A program made the position numbers and the translations under genes. Under the pieces are notes generated by a model. The model saw only the letters and a program-made list of their open reading frames with translations. It had not been told where the DNA came from and made no database searches. Below are positions 1 to 10,214 of a stretch of DNA of 64,000 bases, in pieces. Location: the NCBI GenBank assembly GCA_019186965.1, contig JABARV010000003.1, positions 1 through 64,000 on the forward strand, read 5' to 3'. Position 1 is the stretch's first letter. Each line of letters begins with the position of its first letter. Source of the stretch: Turneriella sp. Lineage in GTDB: Bacteria; Spirochaetota; Leptospiria; Turneriellales; Turneriellaceae.

Positions 1-126
1 ACTATCAGACAGCATGATAGCACTTATGCCTATATATGTCAAAAAGCTTATAAAAGAAATAAGCAATGTTAAAAATTTTGGTCAAAAACAAGTATCTGTT
101 GTAAAGGCTGAGTTTTTCAACAGACT
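1..126. mobile_element. End of an insertion element interrupting narH (partial)
   Basis: Read on the minus strand, narH runs cleanly to about position 127 and then changes into TCTGTTGAAAAACTCAG, a sequence type seen at the terminal inverted repeats of several transposon families. The remaining 1-126 is AT-rich and matches no part of NarH. On the plus strand one frame is open from the left edge to a stop at 70-72 and another from position 2 to a stop at 148-150. Either could be the tail of a transposase, but too little is present to choose one or to name the family. The target duplication and the other end lie outside the window. The insertion itself is inference from the abrupt loss of homology. 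Confidence 0.6.
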
Positions 127-750
127 CCCATCTTCACCCCGCTTGTAAATCGCGCCAGAAGGGCACGACGCAACACACGCCGGGTTTAGGCAGTGGTTAC
201 AAATTCGGGGGAGATAAAAAAATGCCATGCGCTCCAACTGGAACATAGCTTCTTGTTCTGCTGGTGAAAGATCTTTCAAATTCGGATCGTTTCGGGCATA
301 GTCAGGAGTGCCGCTTAAATCGTCGTCCCAGTTTGGCCCCATCTTGATGTCGATGGGTTTTCCTGTAATTAGTGATACGGGACGTGCAGTCGGCTGGTCA
401 TCCCCCGCAGGGGACTCAATCAAATCAAGATACTTATAGGTAAAAGGCTCATAATAATCGTCAATCACCGGTAGATGCGGGTTATGAAAGATGTTCAATA
501 ATCCTTTCTGTTTTCCAGCGCCTTTGAGTTGAATGCCGTCCCCGTTTTTTTCCCAGCCACCCCTATAAATATTTTGGTTTTCCCATTTTGTTGGATAGCC
601 CGTGCCGGGCTTGGTTTCGACGTTATTCCACCACATATATTCGGCGCCCTTGCGATCAGTCCAAATATTTTTGCACGCAATGGAACAGGTATGGCAACCA
701 ATACACTTATCGAGATGAAAAACCATTGAAACTTGCGAACGAATATCCAT
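127..750 (-). pseudogene. narH: Nitrate reductase beta subunit NarH, 5' part only, cut by insertion
   Basis: The encoded 208 residues are a good match to the iron-sulfur subunit of membrane-bound nitrate reductase, which carries electrons from the NarI heme to NarG on the cytoplasmic face. The first ferredoxin motif has Cys16, 19, 22 and 26 (CIGCHTCSIACKNIW) and the second has Cys184, 187, 192 and 196 (CNHCLNPACVASCP). Normal NarH continues to roughly 490-510 residues with two more clusters. Here the frame leaves the family after ...KRGEDG and ends 14 codons later in foreign sequence. The start at 750 follows an AGGGAGG-like ribosome site, 28 bp after narG. If the rest of narH, narJ and narI lie beyond the element, the complex cannot be assembled normally. 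Confidence 0.75.
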
Positions 751-778
751 AACTTGCCTCCCTTAATAGCCTATCTCA

Positions 779-3700
779 TCAAAAGACGACCTTATCCATT
801 CTCTTAACCGTAACGTGCGTATCGCGTTGCGGAGCAATGGGGCCCCAGTAGTTGAAATGGTACGAAAACTGGCCATAACCGCCGCAAAGGTAGTTTGGTT
901 TCAGATGGATTCGTGTAAAACTATTGTGCCCACCGGCTCGTTTGTTTCCGCGTACCTGCGACTTTGGAATGCCAACGGTGCGCTCGGGTATATGGTACAC
1001 GATACACACACCCTTTGGGATACGCGAACTCACGCATGCACGCGTGCAGTAGACTCCGTGGTCGTTATAAACCTCGACCCAGTCATTGTCCTTGATACCC
1101 AAATCGGCAGCGTCTTTCTCGCTGAGCCAGCACGGTTCACAGCCGCGCGAAAGCGTCAGCATACGGTGGTTGTCCATATACGTTGAATGGATATGCCATT
1201 TTCCGTGGGGAGTGAGGCAATTTAAGACCTTTGCTTTTCCTTCTTTAAGTGTCTCCTTTAAATCGCCATAGACTTCGGGTTTTGGTGATGGCTTATACGT
1301 CGGAAGATGCTCACCGTACGCGATGTACATGTCGTGATCCAAATAAAAGTGCTGGCGTCCCGTTAGGGTTCGCCAAGGGACAAGCCGCTCGACATTGTAA
1401 GTGTATGCGGAATACGCCCTACCGTCATTCATCAACCCCGACCAGAGTGGCGATGTATTGTAGCGACGAGGCTGAGCCTGGAGGTCTGCGTAGCGAAAAC
1501 GGACGTCTTTGCTGCCCTCAGCCAAGTCTGCTAGTTTCAAACCGGTTCTCTTTTCTACATTTTCGTAAGCGCGAACGGTTAGCTCGCCATTCGTTAGCGT
1601 CGAAAGATGCAAGATTGCATTGAGCGCCGAGGTGTCTTCTTTTAAAGATGGATAAACTTTTCCATCAATTTTTTCAACCGGAAAGTGGTTGGATTCGAGC
1701 ATCTCGTTATATTCTTGCTCGCAGAGGTAGTGATTCCCGTGTGCCCCCAGTCCTTTGGTTTTGGCGTTCTCTCCCAAGGTAATAAACTTCTCGTAAAGTT
1801 TAGTGTAGTCGCGCCTGACGACAGCTAACTTGTGCATTGTCTTACCTAAGACTGGTTCGCATTCCCCTTTATACCAGTCCTTCACTGCCGGCTGGGTAAT
1901 CTCATCGGCCGAGTCATGCGATAGTGGCGAAGCAACAATATCGATCTGCAAATCGGGTAAATACTTTTTAGCCGCTTCGCTCGTTACCTTGGCCAGTTCT
2001 TTGAAGATGTTCCAGTCTGTCTTCGACTCCCAAACTGGCGCAATCGCAGCAGACAAGGGGTGGATAAATGAATGCAGGTCAGTACTATTCATGTCCGCTT
2101 TCTCATACCACGAGGCGGCGGGAAGAACGATGTCCGAATAGAGCGCCGATGAATCCATACGGAAATTCAGATCGACAACTAGATCCATTTTTCCTTTAGG
2201 CGCAATGTCGTGCCACTTCATCTCCTTTGTGTGCTGTTCTGAATCCTTCGCAATCAAATTACTGTGTGTACCCAAATAGTGTTCGAAAGCATACTCATGG
2301 CCTTTCATGCTGCCCGTAATGGCATTTCCCCGCCAGATATACCAAACCCTGGGGTGGTTTTCTTCGGCTTCTGGATCCGCAACCGAGTACTCAAGCTTCT
2401 TGGATTTTAGCTTCTCGAATACATAGTTTTTAATATCGTCGTCGCTCTTGGCTCCGTTAGCAATGGCTTCGCGGCCGAGATCTAGAGTATTCTGTTTGAA
2501 TTGCGGATAGTACGGCATCCAGCCGTTGCGTACCGAAGTTAAGATCGTATCGGCGGTATGCTTGGCCGTCATTTCATTTTCGGGAACCGTGTTATACTGT
2601 GAATATTGCCCATCATAACGGTACTGGCAGGTGTTGATGTAGTGCCAAAGAGGTGCCTGTTGAAGCCGACTGGCTGCATGCCAGTCTTTAGCAAAGGCAA
2701 TTGTCCCCCACGAATCGACGGGAGCCAATTTCTCTTGCCCCACATAGTGGTTAAGTCCCCCGCCATTTCTGCCTACACAGCCCGAAAGCATGAGTGCCAT
2801 CGCTCCGGCGCGGTACATCAAATTCGCGTGGTACCAATGGTTGATCCCCGCGCCAATGATAATCATGCACTTTCCTTCCGTCACCGCTGCAGTATTCGCC
2901 CACTCGCGAGCAAACTGGATAACTGTCTCGGAATCTACGCCTGTAAGAACCTCCTGCCACGCCGGGGTATAGGCGGCATTTTCGTCAGTATAGTCTTTGG
3001 GATAGTCTCCCGAAAGACCACGAGCGACTCCGTATTGCGCCATAATGAGATCGTAGACTGTCGCCACGGCGACTTTGCCGTGCGTCGTTTCAACGTATTT
3101 GGCCGGAACACCGCGGATTGCTTTCTTATCCAATCCAAATTCTGTAAATTCGGTATTCAATACCGCGTCATTACTCTTAAGGAGAGTCAGGAATGGGTTA
3201 TACGGGTTGTCGTCGGTTGAGTTTTCAAGCTTCATGTTCCACTTACCCAGCTCTTTACTCCAGCGGTGCCCCATTGCACCTTTGGGAACGACGAATTTTC
3301 CCGACTTCTCGTCGATATTGACAAATTTCCAGTCACCGTTTTCAATATCTTTAAATTGAGCCAGCTCGTTTGCGCGTAGAAGTCGGCCGGGCGTGTAATG
3401 GTCGCCTTCTTTATTTAAGACAACGAGGTAAGGGCTATCCGTATATTGTTTACAATATTTTAAGAAATACGGCGTCTGCTTTTCATGATGAAACTCTTTA
3501 AGAATAATATGCGAAACAGCCATCCAAAACGCGCCGTCGCTACCCGCATGCAGAGGTACCCACTGATCTGCGTACTTACAGACTTGGCTAAAGTCGGGTG
3601 AAAATACCACTGCCTTCGTACCGTTGTGTCGCGATTCGGCAAAGAAATGGCAGTCGGGCGTTCGCGTCATATTCAAGCAAGCACCCATATCTGCGATCAT

Positions 3701-4393
3701 TTTAGCATTGTACCAATCGGCGCTTTCACAGACATCGGTTTGCTCTCCCCAAATTTCTGGAAATGCCGTGGGCAAGTCGCAGTACCAATCGTAGAAACTG
3801 AGATTGACACCGCCAAAAAGTTGAAGAAACCGCGCACCCGACGCATAACTCAACATGGACATCGCAGGAATCGGCGAGAAACCAATTACGCGATCGGGGC
3901 CATATTTCATTGCCGTATAAAGATTCGCGGCGGCCATAAGTTCCATAACTTCATCCCAACTGACTCTTCTGAAGCCGCCCTTGCCTCGCGCATTCTGGTA
4001 TTTCTTGCGTTTCTCTGTATCTTTTTGTAAGGCTTCCCACGCTTTGAGCGGATCGCCTGTTTTTTCTTTTTCTGCGCGGTACGCATCAATCAATGCCCCG
4101 CGAATCAAGGGGTATTTGATGCGAAGCGGGCTATAAAGATACCAAGAGTAGGATATCCCCCTCTGGCAACCGCGTGGTTCGTAGGGTGGTAGATTGCTTT
4201 CGAGAAGTGGATAATCCAACTGCTGCGTTTCCCATACTACGATGCCGTCTTTAACGTGGATCTGCCACGAGCAACCGCCCGTACAATTCACTCCGTGGGT
4301 GCTTCTCACGATACGATCGTGCTGAAAGCGATTACGATAGAATTCTTCCCATTTGCGTGTTTCCGGGGAAATGATGTCTTTAATCCAGCCCAT
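779..4393 (-). CDS. narG: Respiratory nitrate reductase alpha subunit NarG
   Basis: This is the catalytic molybdopterin subunit (1204 aa, family usually about 1200-1250) that reduces nitrate to nitrite. The N-terminus has the FS0 ligands His33, Cys37, Cys41 and Cys76 in the [11 protein letters not shown] and EPRGCQRG contexts. The segment [20 protein letters not shown] places the Mo-ligand aspartate at about residue 206. No Tat motif is visible, and the start [18 protein letters not shown] is the usual cytoplasmic-type NarG start. It is preceded by AAGGAGAG at good spacing. narH follows after 28 bp and a diheme cytochrome precedes it, the order of Thermus narC-narG-narH. The reading frame is intact, so any defect would come from narH downstream. 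Confidence 0.95.
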   Translation of the reverse strand: MGWIKDIISPETRKWEEFYRNRFQHDRIVRSTHGVNCTGGCSWQIHVKDGIVVWETQQLDYPLLESNLPPYEPRGCQRGISYSWYLYSPLRIKYPLIRGALIDAYRAEKEKTGDPLKAWEALQKDTEKRKKYQNARGKGGFRRVSWDEVMELMAAANLYTAMKYGPDRVIGFSPIPAMSMLSYASGARFLQLFGGVNLSFYDWYCDLPTAFPEIWGEQTDVCESADWYNAKMIADMGACLNMTRTPDCHFFAESRHNGTKAVVFSPDFSQVCKYADQWVPLHAGSDGAFWMAVSHIILKEFHHEKQTPYFLKYCKQYTDSPYLVVLNKEGDHYTPGRLLRANELAQFKDIENGDWKFVNIDEKSGKFVVPKGAMGHRWSKELGKWNMKLENSTDDNPYNPFLTLLKSNDAVLNTEFTEFGLDKKAIRGVPAKYVETTHGKVAVATVYDLIMAQYGVARGLSGDYPKDYTDENAAYTPAWQEVLTGVDSETVIQFAREWANTAAVTEGKCMIIIGAGINHWYHANLMYRAGAMALMLSGCVGRNGGGLNHYVGQEKLAPVDSWGTIAFAKDWHAASRLQQAPLWHYINTCQYRYDGQYSQYNTVPENEMTAKHTADTILTSVRNGWMPYYPQFKQNTLDLGREAIANGAKSDDDIKNYVFEKLKSKKLEYSVADPEAEENHPRVWYIWRGNAITGSMKGHEYAFEHYLGTHSNLIAKDSEQHTKEMKWHDIAPKGKMDLVVDLNFRMDSSALYSDIVLPAASWYEKADMNSTDLHSFIHPLSAAIAPVWESKTDWNIFKELAKVTSEAAKKYLPDLQIDIVASPLSHDSADEITQPAVKDWYKGECEPVLGKTMHKLAVVRRDYTKLYEKFITLGENAKTKGLGAHGNHYLCEQEYNEMLESNHFPVEKIDGKVYPSLKEDTSALNAILHLSTLTNGELTVRAYENVEKRTGLKLADLAEGSKDVRFRYADLQAQPRRYNTSPLWSGLMNDGRAYSAYTYNVERLVPWRTLTGRQHFYLDHDMYIAYGEHLPTYKPSPKPEVYGDLKETLKEGKAKVLNCLTPHGKWHIHSTYMDNHRMLTLSRGCEPCWLSEKDAADLGIKDNDWVEVYNDHGVYCTRACVSSRIPKGVCIVYHIPERTVGIPKSQVRGNKRAGGHNSFTRIHLKPNYLCGGYGQFSYHFNYWGPIAPQRDTHVTVKRMDKVVF

Positions 4394-4445
4394 ATAACTC
4401 TCCTTAAGCTTCAGTACATTCTTTACAACCTAAACCAAACATAAC

Positions 4446-5309
4446 TTATTGAGACTTCACCTGCCGATCGTAAATATCTTGGTTAACAGAGCCACGTTTT
4501 CGGCGAAATCCCAATAATGAATAAAATCCGAAAAGTATAATGACCCCTCCCGAACCCGCGCCAAACATGACCCAACCATATTCCCGTGGTTGTTGCATGG
4601 TATTTTCTTTATCCACAAGCTTCAAAAAGCCAATTAGCGCGTGAATTTCCTCATCTGAAATTGGTTTATTCTCAAACGCTGCATTCATCACCGGAAAGGG
4701 CGCATTGCTTAAAATAGCGCGTATGCCTTGTGCGCCGACTCTGGAATAGACAGTGGTTAGCTCTTTGGCGAGAATTCCACCCCCAAAGACCGCATGGCTC
4801 TCCACATTGTGGCATGAAATACAAGAAGGACCGCCGCCCGAAAAACGAATTTTTCCTTGAAAGAGGTCTTGCCCTCTCAAAATCTCTTCCGATGTTGCCT
4901 CGCGTGCAGCGCCGGTACCTGGTGGCGCAGATGGAGACTTTGCGGTATCTGCTTCTTTAATATACGCTAAAATCTCTCGAATTTGCGCATCAGAGAGCGT
5001 TTGATCTGGCATGACAATTTTGAACTCACCAAAGAGCGCTTTGGCTTCAGGATCGCCAGACTTGATAACTGTCTGTGATGACTTAATAAATTTTAAGAGC
5101 CAACTTTCCTGGCGGCGACTATTGACTCCTGCAAGATCAGGACCAACAAGACGGCCACCACCAATGTTGTGGCAGGCAACGCATCTTTGTTCAAAAATCG
5201 TTTTTCCAGCCCTCTCGGCGAAAACTATACCGCTGCCGGTTAATCCCCATGCGATAAAGCACACCCCAACAATACTCTTATAAATCGAGTAGCTCAAATT
5301 AAGCATCAT
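4446..5309 (-). CDS. Membrane diheme cytochrome c, NarC-like
   Basis: The predicted protein (287 aa from ATG 5309) has an N-terminal hydrophobic segment ending near VFAE and two CxxCH heme sites: CVACH in a GRLVGPDLAGV context and CISCH about 120 residues later. A C-terminal membrane helix (GWVMFGAGSGGVIILFGFYS) is followed by a basic tail. This fits two periplasmic class-I cytochrome c domains held to the inner membrane. The position immediately before narG, with 52 bp between, resembles the Thermus narC gene, whose product links quinol oxidation to periplasmic acceptors in the Nar complex. ATG 5309 is chosen over an upstream TTG at 5333 because GAGAGG lies 5 bp before it. A role with the divergent NXR-like enzyme is also possible. 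Confidence 0.85.
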   Translation of the reverse strand: MMLNLSYSIYKSIVGVCFIAWGLTGSGIVFAERAGKTIFEQRCVACHNIGGGRLVGPDLAGVNSRRQESWLLKFIKSSQTVIKSGDPEAKALFGEFKIVMPDQTLSDAQIREILAYIKEADTAKSPSAPPGTGAAREATSEEILRGQDLFQGKIRFSGGGPSCISCHNVESHAVFGGGILAKELTTVYSRVGAQGIRAILSNAPFPVMNAAFENKPISDEEIHALIGFLKLVDKENTMQQPREYGWVMFGAGSGGVIILFGFYSLLGFRRKRGSVNQDIYDRQVKSQ

Positions 5310-5341
5310 AAAAGCCTCTCGTACGTATTTCAAAAGTTAGT

Positions 5342-5372
5342 TTTATTCGTATAAAAAATTTATACGAATAAA
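5342..5372. promoter_or_regulatory. Perfect 14-bp inverted repeat, probable operator
   Basis: TTTATTCGTATAAA at 5342-5355 is followed by AAA and then its exact reverse complement TTTATACGAATAAA at 5359-5372. It lies in the divergent gap between two respiratory operons, 33 bp upstream of the cytochrome c start and 185 bp upstream of the other operon. No gene ends here, so a terminator role is unlikely. It does not match the FNR consensus TTGAT-N4-ATCAA. The regulator is not known from the sequence. Confidence 0.6.
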
Positions 5373-5491
5373 GCCATTAACACACACGTGAACCACACTA
5401 TGCACACCGTCAAGGAAAAAAGATAAATTGACCTTTTTGTATGGTATTTAGTTGACGCTCCCTTTCGTCGACCTGTTTGCCCTTAACTCGG

Positions 5492-5536
5492 CTGGAATGC
5501 CGCAAGAGGTTTTCCAGTAACTGAGATTACAGTTAC
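5492..5536 (+). promoter_or_regulatory. Paired stem-loops in the leader of the NXR-like operon
   Basis: Two short inverted repeats sit just before the ribosome site: CTGGAA 5492-5497 with TTCCAG 5512-5517, and GTAACTG 5517-5523 with CAGTTAC 5530-5536. They share one base and so could be alternative or stacked hairpins. The strong ribosome site TTAAGGAGG follows at about 5543-5551. It does not look like the known Moco RNA motif, and chance occurrence is possible given the short stems. Confidence 0.3.
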
Positions 5537-5556
5537 GACAGGTTAAGGAGGCGCTT

Positions 5557-8500
5557 ATGCCGCTGGAAAATAAACCCAAGAAGGAACTTTCCCCTATCGA
5601 CCGCGAAATGAGCCGCAGCGATTTTGTCAAAGGCACTGCGGCACTTACAGCTACACTTCTTTTGGCTTACTGTAAAAAAACGCCTCTGCGCTATTTTGAA
5701 CCGCTCCACATTGAAAATCCGCTTAAAGGCTATCCAAACCGTAACTGGGAAGAAGTCTACCGTAATATATTTAAGGAAGATTCCACTTTTGTATTCCTTT
5801 GCGCCCCCAACGACACGCATAACTGCCTTTTAAAAGCCTACGTCAAAAACGACGTTATTACGCGGATAGGCCCAACTTTTGGTTATGGTAAAGCGACAGA
5901 CCTCTACGGCAACAAGGCGTCGCACCGTTGGGATCCACGGATTTGCCAAAAAGGACTTGCGCTTGTTCGGCGCATCTACGGCGACCGGCGGATTAAAGGA
6001 GCGATGATACGCAAGGGGTTTAAAGATTGGGTAGATGCCGGATTTCCACGCGATGCTACTACGGGTAAACCCGACGCAAAGTATTTCCAACGTGGCAAAG
6101 ATAAATGGCAACGCATCGAATGGAAAGACGCGTACGCAATTTCTGCAAAAGCGCTACACAATATTTCCAAAGAATACACAGGTGAACAGGGATCCAAAAA
6201 ATTACTCGCACAAGGCTACGACGCCGATATGGTGAAAGCAACGCATGGAGCGGGTACGCAGGTTATCAAGGTGCGCGGTGGAATGGCGTTTTTAGGCTCT
6301 ACCCGTATTTTTGGTCTTTACCGTTTTGCGAACATGCTTGCGCTTCTGGATGCCAAGTTACGTGGTGTCGGTGCAGATAAAGCACTGGGTGCACGGGGAT
6401 GGGATAGCTTTTCGTGGCATACTGACCTTCCCCCGGGACATCCCATGGTCACTGGAATGCAGGCAAGTGATTTTGAGCTTTCTGCTGTCGAGTATTCCAA
6501 ACTCGCCATCGTCTGGGGAATGAATTGGATTACAACTAAAATGCCCGATTCGCACTGGCTCACAGAAGCACGGCTAAAGGGTACTAAAACAGTCACTGTG
6601 ACTGTTGAATATAGCGCAACAGCGTCTAAAACCGACGATGTGATAGTCATCCGTCCAGGTACAGACCCTGCATTCGCTTTGGGGCTTGCTCAGGTTATTA
6701 TTGCAAAAGAAAAATACGACAAAACCTTTGTCGAAAATAACACCGATCTCCCCTTCCTTGTACGCCTTGATACGTTAGATTTTTTGCGTCCTGAAGATTG
6801 TATCGACGATTACAAAGTAGTTCCTCCCCGTAATCTCGGCACTTTCAAGGCGGGAGAAAAACCACCCAAAATTTACGAACAGAAACAACAATACGCCCCT
6901 GAAAACTTACTCAGCGATTTTCAAGCGTTTGTCGTTGTAGACCAAAAAAGCGGCAAACTCGTTGCTGTAACACGCGACGATTGGGGACCGGGTTTTGCAA
7001 AGAAAAAAATCCATCCCGAACTAAATATAGACCAAACAGTAGCTTTAAAAAATGGAAAAAAAGTCAAGGTGCGCTCGGTCTTTGACCTCATGAAGCAATA
7101 CCTTGATGCAAATTTCACTCCTGCTAAAACAGCACAGGTCACGGGAACGACTGCGCAAGCAATCCAAAAACTTGCTCTCGAAATTGCTGCAAACCCTGAA
7201 ACAACACTTATCCTAACTGGTATGGGGCCAAACCAATTTTTTAACGCCGACCTTAAAGACCGCGCCATTTTCTTGGTTGCAGCGCTTACGCGCAATGTTG
7301 GTTTTCCCGGAGGAAACGTAGGCAGCTTTTCTGGAAACTACCGCTCTTCTCTTATTGGCGGAGAACCTGTTTATGCGACAGAAGATCCGTTTAATGTACA
7401 GACAAGAGCTGGCGGTAAGCTCAAAGTTAAAAAGTATTTGAAGTACGAATCACTACATTATTTTAATTACGGTGATAGACCACTACGTGCCGGTAACAAA
7501 CAGTTCACACCCGAAAACCACATGCCGACGCCAACGAAGGCTATGTGGCTCAACAATTCCAATTCGGTAATTGGTAACGCCAAATGGCACTACGACGTCG
7601 TCAACAACACGTTACCTAAACTCGAATTCATTGCTTATTCCGACTGGTGGTGGACAGGCTCGTGCGAGTATTCCGATATTGTTTACGGCGTCGATAGTTG
7701 GGCGGAATTCAAGGTGCCCGATATGTGCGCCTCGTACACAAATCCTTTCGTACAAATTTATCCCGAAACGCCAATAGACAGAATCTTCGACACAAAATCA
7801 GATATTGAAGTTATTGCACAAATTTCCAAAGCACTGGGAAAACTCATCGACGACGACCGCATGACCGACATGTGGAAATTCGCGTTAAATGGTGATGTTG
7901 GCGTATACCTACAACGAATTATTGATAATAGTCCCACGCTGCGTGAATACGATTTTGGTGAACTCCACACGAATGCCAAAAAGGGAATCCCCACGCTAAT
8001 GAATAACCGTACGTATCCCCGAATTTCGTCTTACGAACAAGCGAAAGGAGAAATACCTTGGTATACAAAGTCGGGCCGTTTGGAGTTTTATCGTCCCGAA
8101 AAAGAATTCCAAGAAAGTGGCGAAAATATAATTGTTTACCGAGAACCTATTGATTCAACGCCGCACGAACCGAATGTTATTGTTGCAACGCGGCACCCAG
8201 CAATCCGCCCACTATCTCCAGACGATTACGGTTTTAGCAAAAACGATCTTTCAACGGAAAGTAGACAGGTTAGAAACGTTATTGTTACGGTTAAAGAGCT
8301 TTTAGATTCTTCGCACCCATTGAAAGGCCGTGGTTTCACGCATGTCTACCACACCCCTAAATACCGCCATGGTGCGCACTCAACTCCTGTCGATACAGAC
8401 TACACATCGGTTTGGTTTGGGCCTTTCGGCGATATTTACCGCCACGATGCACGTATGCCATCGGTAGTCGAAGGTTACGTCGATATCAATCCTTTAGACG

Positions 8501-9054
8501 CAAAAGCATTGGGGGTTGAAGACGGCGATTACGTCTACATCGATGCCGATCCAGAAGATAGGCCGTACCGTGGTTACAAAAAAGGAAGCGAAGAATTTGA
8601 AGTTGCACGCCTGCTTTTACGTGCGCGTTACTATCCCGGTACACCGCGCGGTATTGCACGTACTTGGCACAATATGTACGGCGCGACTATTGGTAGTGTA
8701 AGAGGGCAAAAGGCAAGTAAAATTGGCCTTGCGAAAAATCCTGATACCAATTACCAGTCGATGTACCGTTATGGCAGCCACCAAAGTGCAACACGCGCAT
8801 GGATGCGCCCTACTTTGATGACAGACTCACTTGTGCATAAAGAGATGTTTGGGCAAAGTTTAGAAAAAGGGTTCGCTCCCGATATCCACTGCCCCAATGG
8901 AGCTCCCCGCGAAGCGTTTGTAAAAATTACAAAAGCGGAACACGGTGGTCTACAGGGTAAAATTTGGCGACCTGCTGCGCTTGGTTTTAGGCCCACATAC
9001 GAAAACCCTGCAATGCGCCGTTATTTGGTTGGCGGTTTTTTAAAAGTCGTTTAG
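5557..9054 (+). CDS. Molybdopterin oxidoreductase alpha subunit, NXR / type II DMSO reductase-like
   Basis: The 1165-residue protein is the catalytic subunit of a second Mo-enzyme, distinct from NarG. The N-terminus carries [21 protein letters not shown], a Tat-like signal in which the second Arg is Ser, ending in a lipobox-like cysteine (Cys39). The FS0 region reads Cys82-x3-Asp86-x3-Cys90 and Cys130, where NarG has His-Cys-Cys-Cys. The aspartate in place of one cysteine fits the NXR-type group. [13 protein letters not shown] puts the likely Mo-ligand aspartate at 290. The segment [15 protein letters not shown] is also familiar from Nitrospira-like NxrA. Substrate is uncertain: nitrite oxidation, nitrate reduction or another oxyanion. 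The start follows TTAAGGAGG, and the beta subunit begins 13 bp after the stop. Confidence 0.85.
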   Translation: MPLENKPKKELSPIDREMSRSDFVKGTAALTATLLLAYCKKTPLRYFEPLHIENPLKGYPNRNWEEVYRNIFKEDSTFVFLCAPNDTHNCLLKAYVKNDVITRIGPTFGYGKATDLYGNKASHRWDPRICQKGLALVRRIYGDRRIKGAMIRKGFKDWVDAGFPRDATTGKPDAKYFQRGKDKWQRIEWKDAYAISAKALHNISKEYTGEQGSKKLLAQGYDADMVKATHGAGTQVIKVRGGMAFLGSTRIFGLYRFANMLALLDAKLRGVGADKALGARGWDSFSWHTDLPPGHPMVTGMQASDFELSAVEYSKLAIVWGMNWITTKMPDSHWLTEARLKGTKTVTVTVEYSATASKTDDVIVIRPGTDPAFALGLAQVIIAKEKYDKTFVENNTDLPFLVRLDTLDFLRPEDCIDDYKVVPPRNLGTFKAGEKPPKIYEQKQQYAPENLLSDFQAFVVVDQKSGKLVAVTRDDWGPGFAKKKIHPELNIDQTVALKNGKKVKVRSVFDLMKQYLDANFTPAKTAQVTGTTAQAIQKLALEIAANPETTLILTGMGPNQFFNADLKDRAIFLVAALTRNVGFPGGNVGSFSGNYRSSLIGGEPVYATEDPFNVQTRAGGKLKVKKYLKYESLHYFNYGDRPLRAGNKQFTPENHMPTPTKAMWLNNSNSVIGNAKWHYDVVNNTLPKLEFIAYSDWWWTGSCEYSDIVYGVDSWAEFKVPDMCASYTNPFVQIYPETPIDRIFDTKSDIEVIAQISKALGKLIDDDRMTDMWKFALNGDVGVYLQRIIDNSPTLREYDFGELHTNAKKGIPTLMNNRTYPRISSYEQAKGEIPWYTKSGRLEFYRPEKEFQESGENIIVYREPIDSTPHEPNVIVATRHPAIRPLSPDDYGFSKNDLSTESRQVRNVIVTVKELLDSSHPLKGRGFTHVYHTPKYRHGAHSTPVDTDYTSVWFGPFGDIYRHDARMPSVVEGYVDINPLDAKALGVEDGDYVYIDADPEDRPYRGYKKGSEEFEVARLLLRARYYPGTPRGIARTWHNMYGATIGSVRGQKASKIGLAKNPDTNYQSMYRYGSHQSATRAWMRPTLMTDSLVHKEMFGQSLEKGFAPDIHCPNGAPREAFVKITKAEHGGLQGKIWRPAALGFRPTYENPAMRRYLVGGFLKVV

Positions 9055-9067
9055 CTAAGGAGAGGTT

Positions 9068-10201
9068 ATGGCAAAAGTTAAAAACTGGCAAATTAAGCGC
9101 GAGATGGAATACCGCTACGAGCAAAACCGCCCGAAGCGGCAATGGGCAATCGTCTTTGACCTCAATAAGTGCATTGCCTGCCAAACGTGCACACTTGCCT
9201 GTAAAACGACATGGACAAGTGGCAAAGGGCAGGAGTACATGTTCTGGAACAATGTTGAAACCAAGCCATGGGGGGGCTTTCCCTTGGGGTGGGATGTCCA
9301 CGTTTTAGAAAAAATGGGTTCGCAAGAATGGGAAAAAAACAAATCCCTCGCAGGTAAAACAATTTTTGAAGCTGCTGAGGGCTCGGATGAAATTGCAGTA
9401 CATTTTGCCCCCGAAGATGAAGATTGGATGTACCCCAATATTGGCGAAGACGATGCCTCTGGAAATGTGCCCAGTGGGTGTGCATACGCATTACCGCACG
9501 ATAATTGGTTTTTTTATCTACCACGCACCTGTGCCCATTGCACTTACCCTGCATGCCTTGCCGCATGCCCACGCAAGGCAATTTATAAGCGCGAAGAGGA
9601 TGGTATCGTTGTTATCGACCAATCGCGCTGCAAGGGCTACCAAGAGTGTGTACGCGCATGCCCGTACAAGAAATCCATGTACAATCCGTATACGCGTATT
9701 AGCGAGAAATGTATTGGTTGCTACCCTGCTGTAGAACAAGGTAAGCAGCCGATGTGCGTACAAAACTGTATTGGTAAAATCCGTATTATGGGCTTTATCA
9801 GTACACCCGAGAATGCTCGTGAAGATAACCCCATCGATTATTTGGTACACAAGAAAAAACTGGCTCTGCCGCTTTATTCCCAGTTGGGTCTTGAACCGAA
9901 CATTTATTACGTACCACCCATCCATGTTGATACAAAATATTTAACACAGATGTTTGGTCCCAACGTCGGCGACGCTATCGAGAATTATAAAAAAATTCGC
10001 GACGATGCGGTTGCTCAGGGTCTATTCACACTCATGGGTTGTACCGATAAAATTATCCATAAATTTAAAGTGGATAAGCAACTTGTTACTGCATTCGATG
10101 AATCAGGTAGCGAAATTTTAACAGTTCCAACGTCGGAGCCTTTTATCGAACGTAAGAGCTACGATAAGTATATAGACACCACGCGTAACAATACACCGTA
10201 A
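9068..10201 (+). CDS. Iron-sulfur beta subunit, NxrB / type II DMSO reductase-like
   Basis: This 377-residue protein binds four iron-sulfur clusters that wire the alpha subunit to the heme subunit. Motif I is Cys35, 38, 41, 45 (CIACQTCTLACKTTW). Motif II is Cys155, 158, 163, 167. Motif III is Cys188, Tyr191, Cys194, Cys198 (CKGYQECVRACP), where Tyr replaces a cysteine and predicts a [3Fe-4S] cluster. Motif IV is Cys215, 218, 230, 234. The run ALPLYSQLGLEPNIYYVPP and the following QMFGPNVGDAIENYKK closely recall Nitrospira NxrB. There is no signal peptide, as expected if it is carried out by the alpha-subunit Tat signal. AAGGAGAGG precedes the start. Confidence 0.88.
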   Translation: MAKVKNWQIKREMEYRYEQNRPKRQWAIVFDLNKCIACQTCTLACKTTWTSGKGQEYMFWNNVETKPWGGFPLGWDVHVLEKMGSQEWEKNKSLAGKTIFEAAEGSDEIAVHFAPEDEDWMYPNIGEDDASGNVPSGCAYALPHDNWFFYLPRTCAHCTYPACLAACPRKAIYKREEDGIVVIDQSRCKGYQECVRACPYKKSMYNPYTRISEKCIGCYPAVEQGKQPMCVQNCIGKIRIMGFISTPENAREDNPIDYLVHKKKLALPLYSQLGLEPNIYYVPPIHVDTKYLTQMFGPNVGDAIENYKKIRDDAVAQGLFTLMGCTDKIIHKFKVDKQLVTAFDESGSEILTVPTSEPFIERKSYDKYIDTTRNNTP

Positions 10202-10214
10202 TCAAGGAGGATGT

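Noticed and set aside
2606-3220. Open frame of 204 codons on the plus strand
   Set aside because: It lies entirely inside narG on the opposite strand, has no family features and is explained by the codon pattern of narG.
779-4393. Possible periplasmic (Tat) NarG
   Set aside because: The N-terminus [18 protein letters not shown] has no twin-arginine motif, so the cytoplasmic-facing form is the better reading.
5428-5456. TTGACC-based sigma-70 promoter before the NXR-like operon
   Set aside because: No acceptable -10 hexamer lies 16-18 bases downstream, so I do not claim a promoter.
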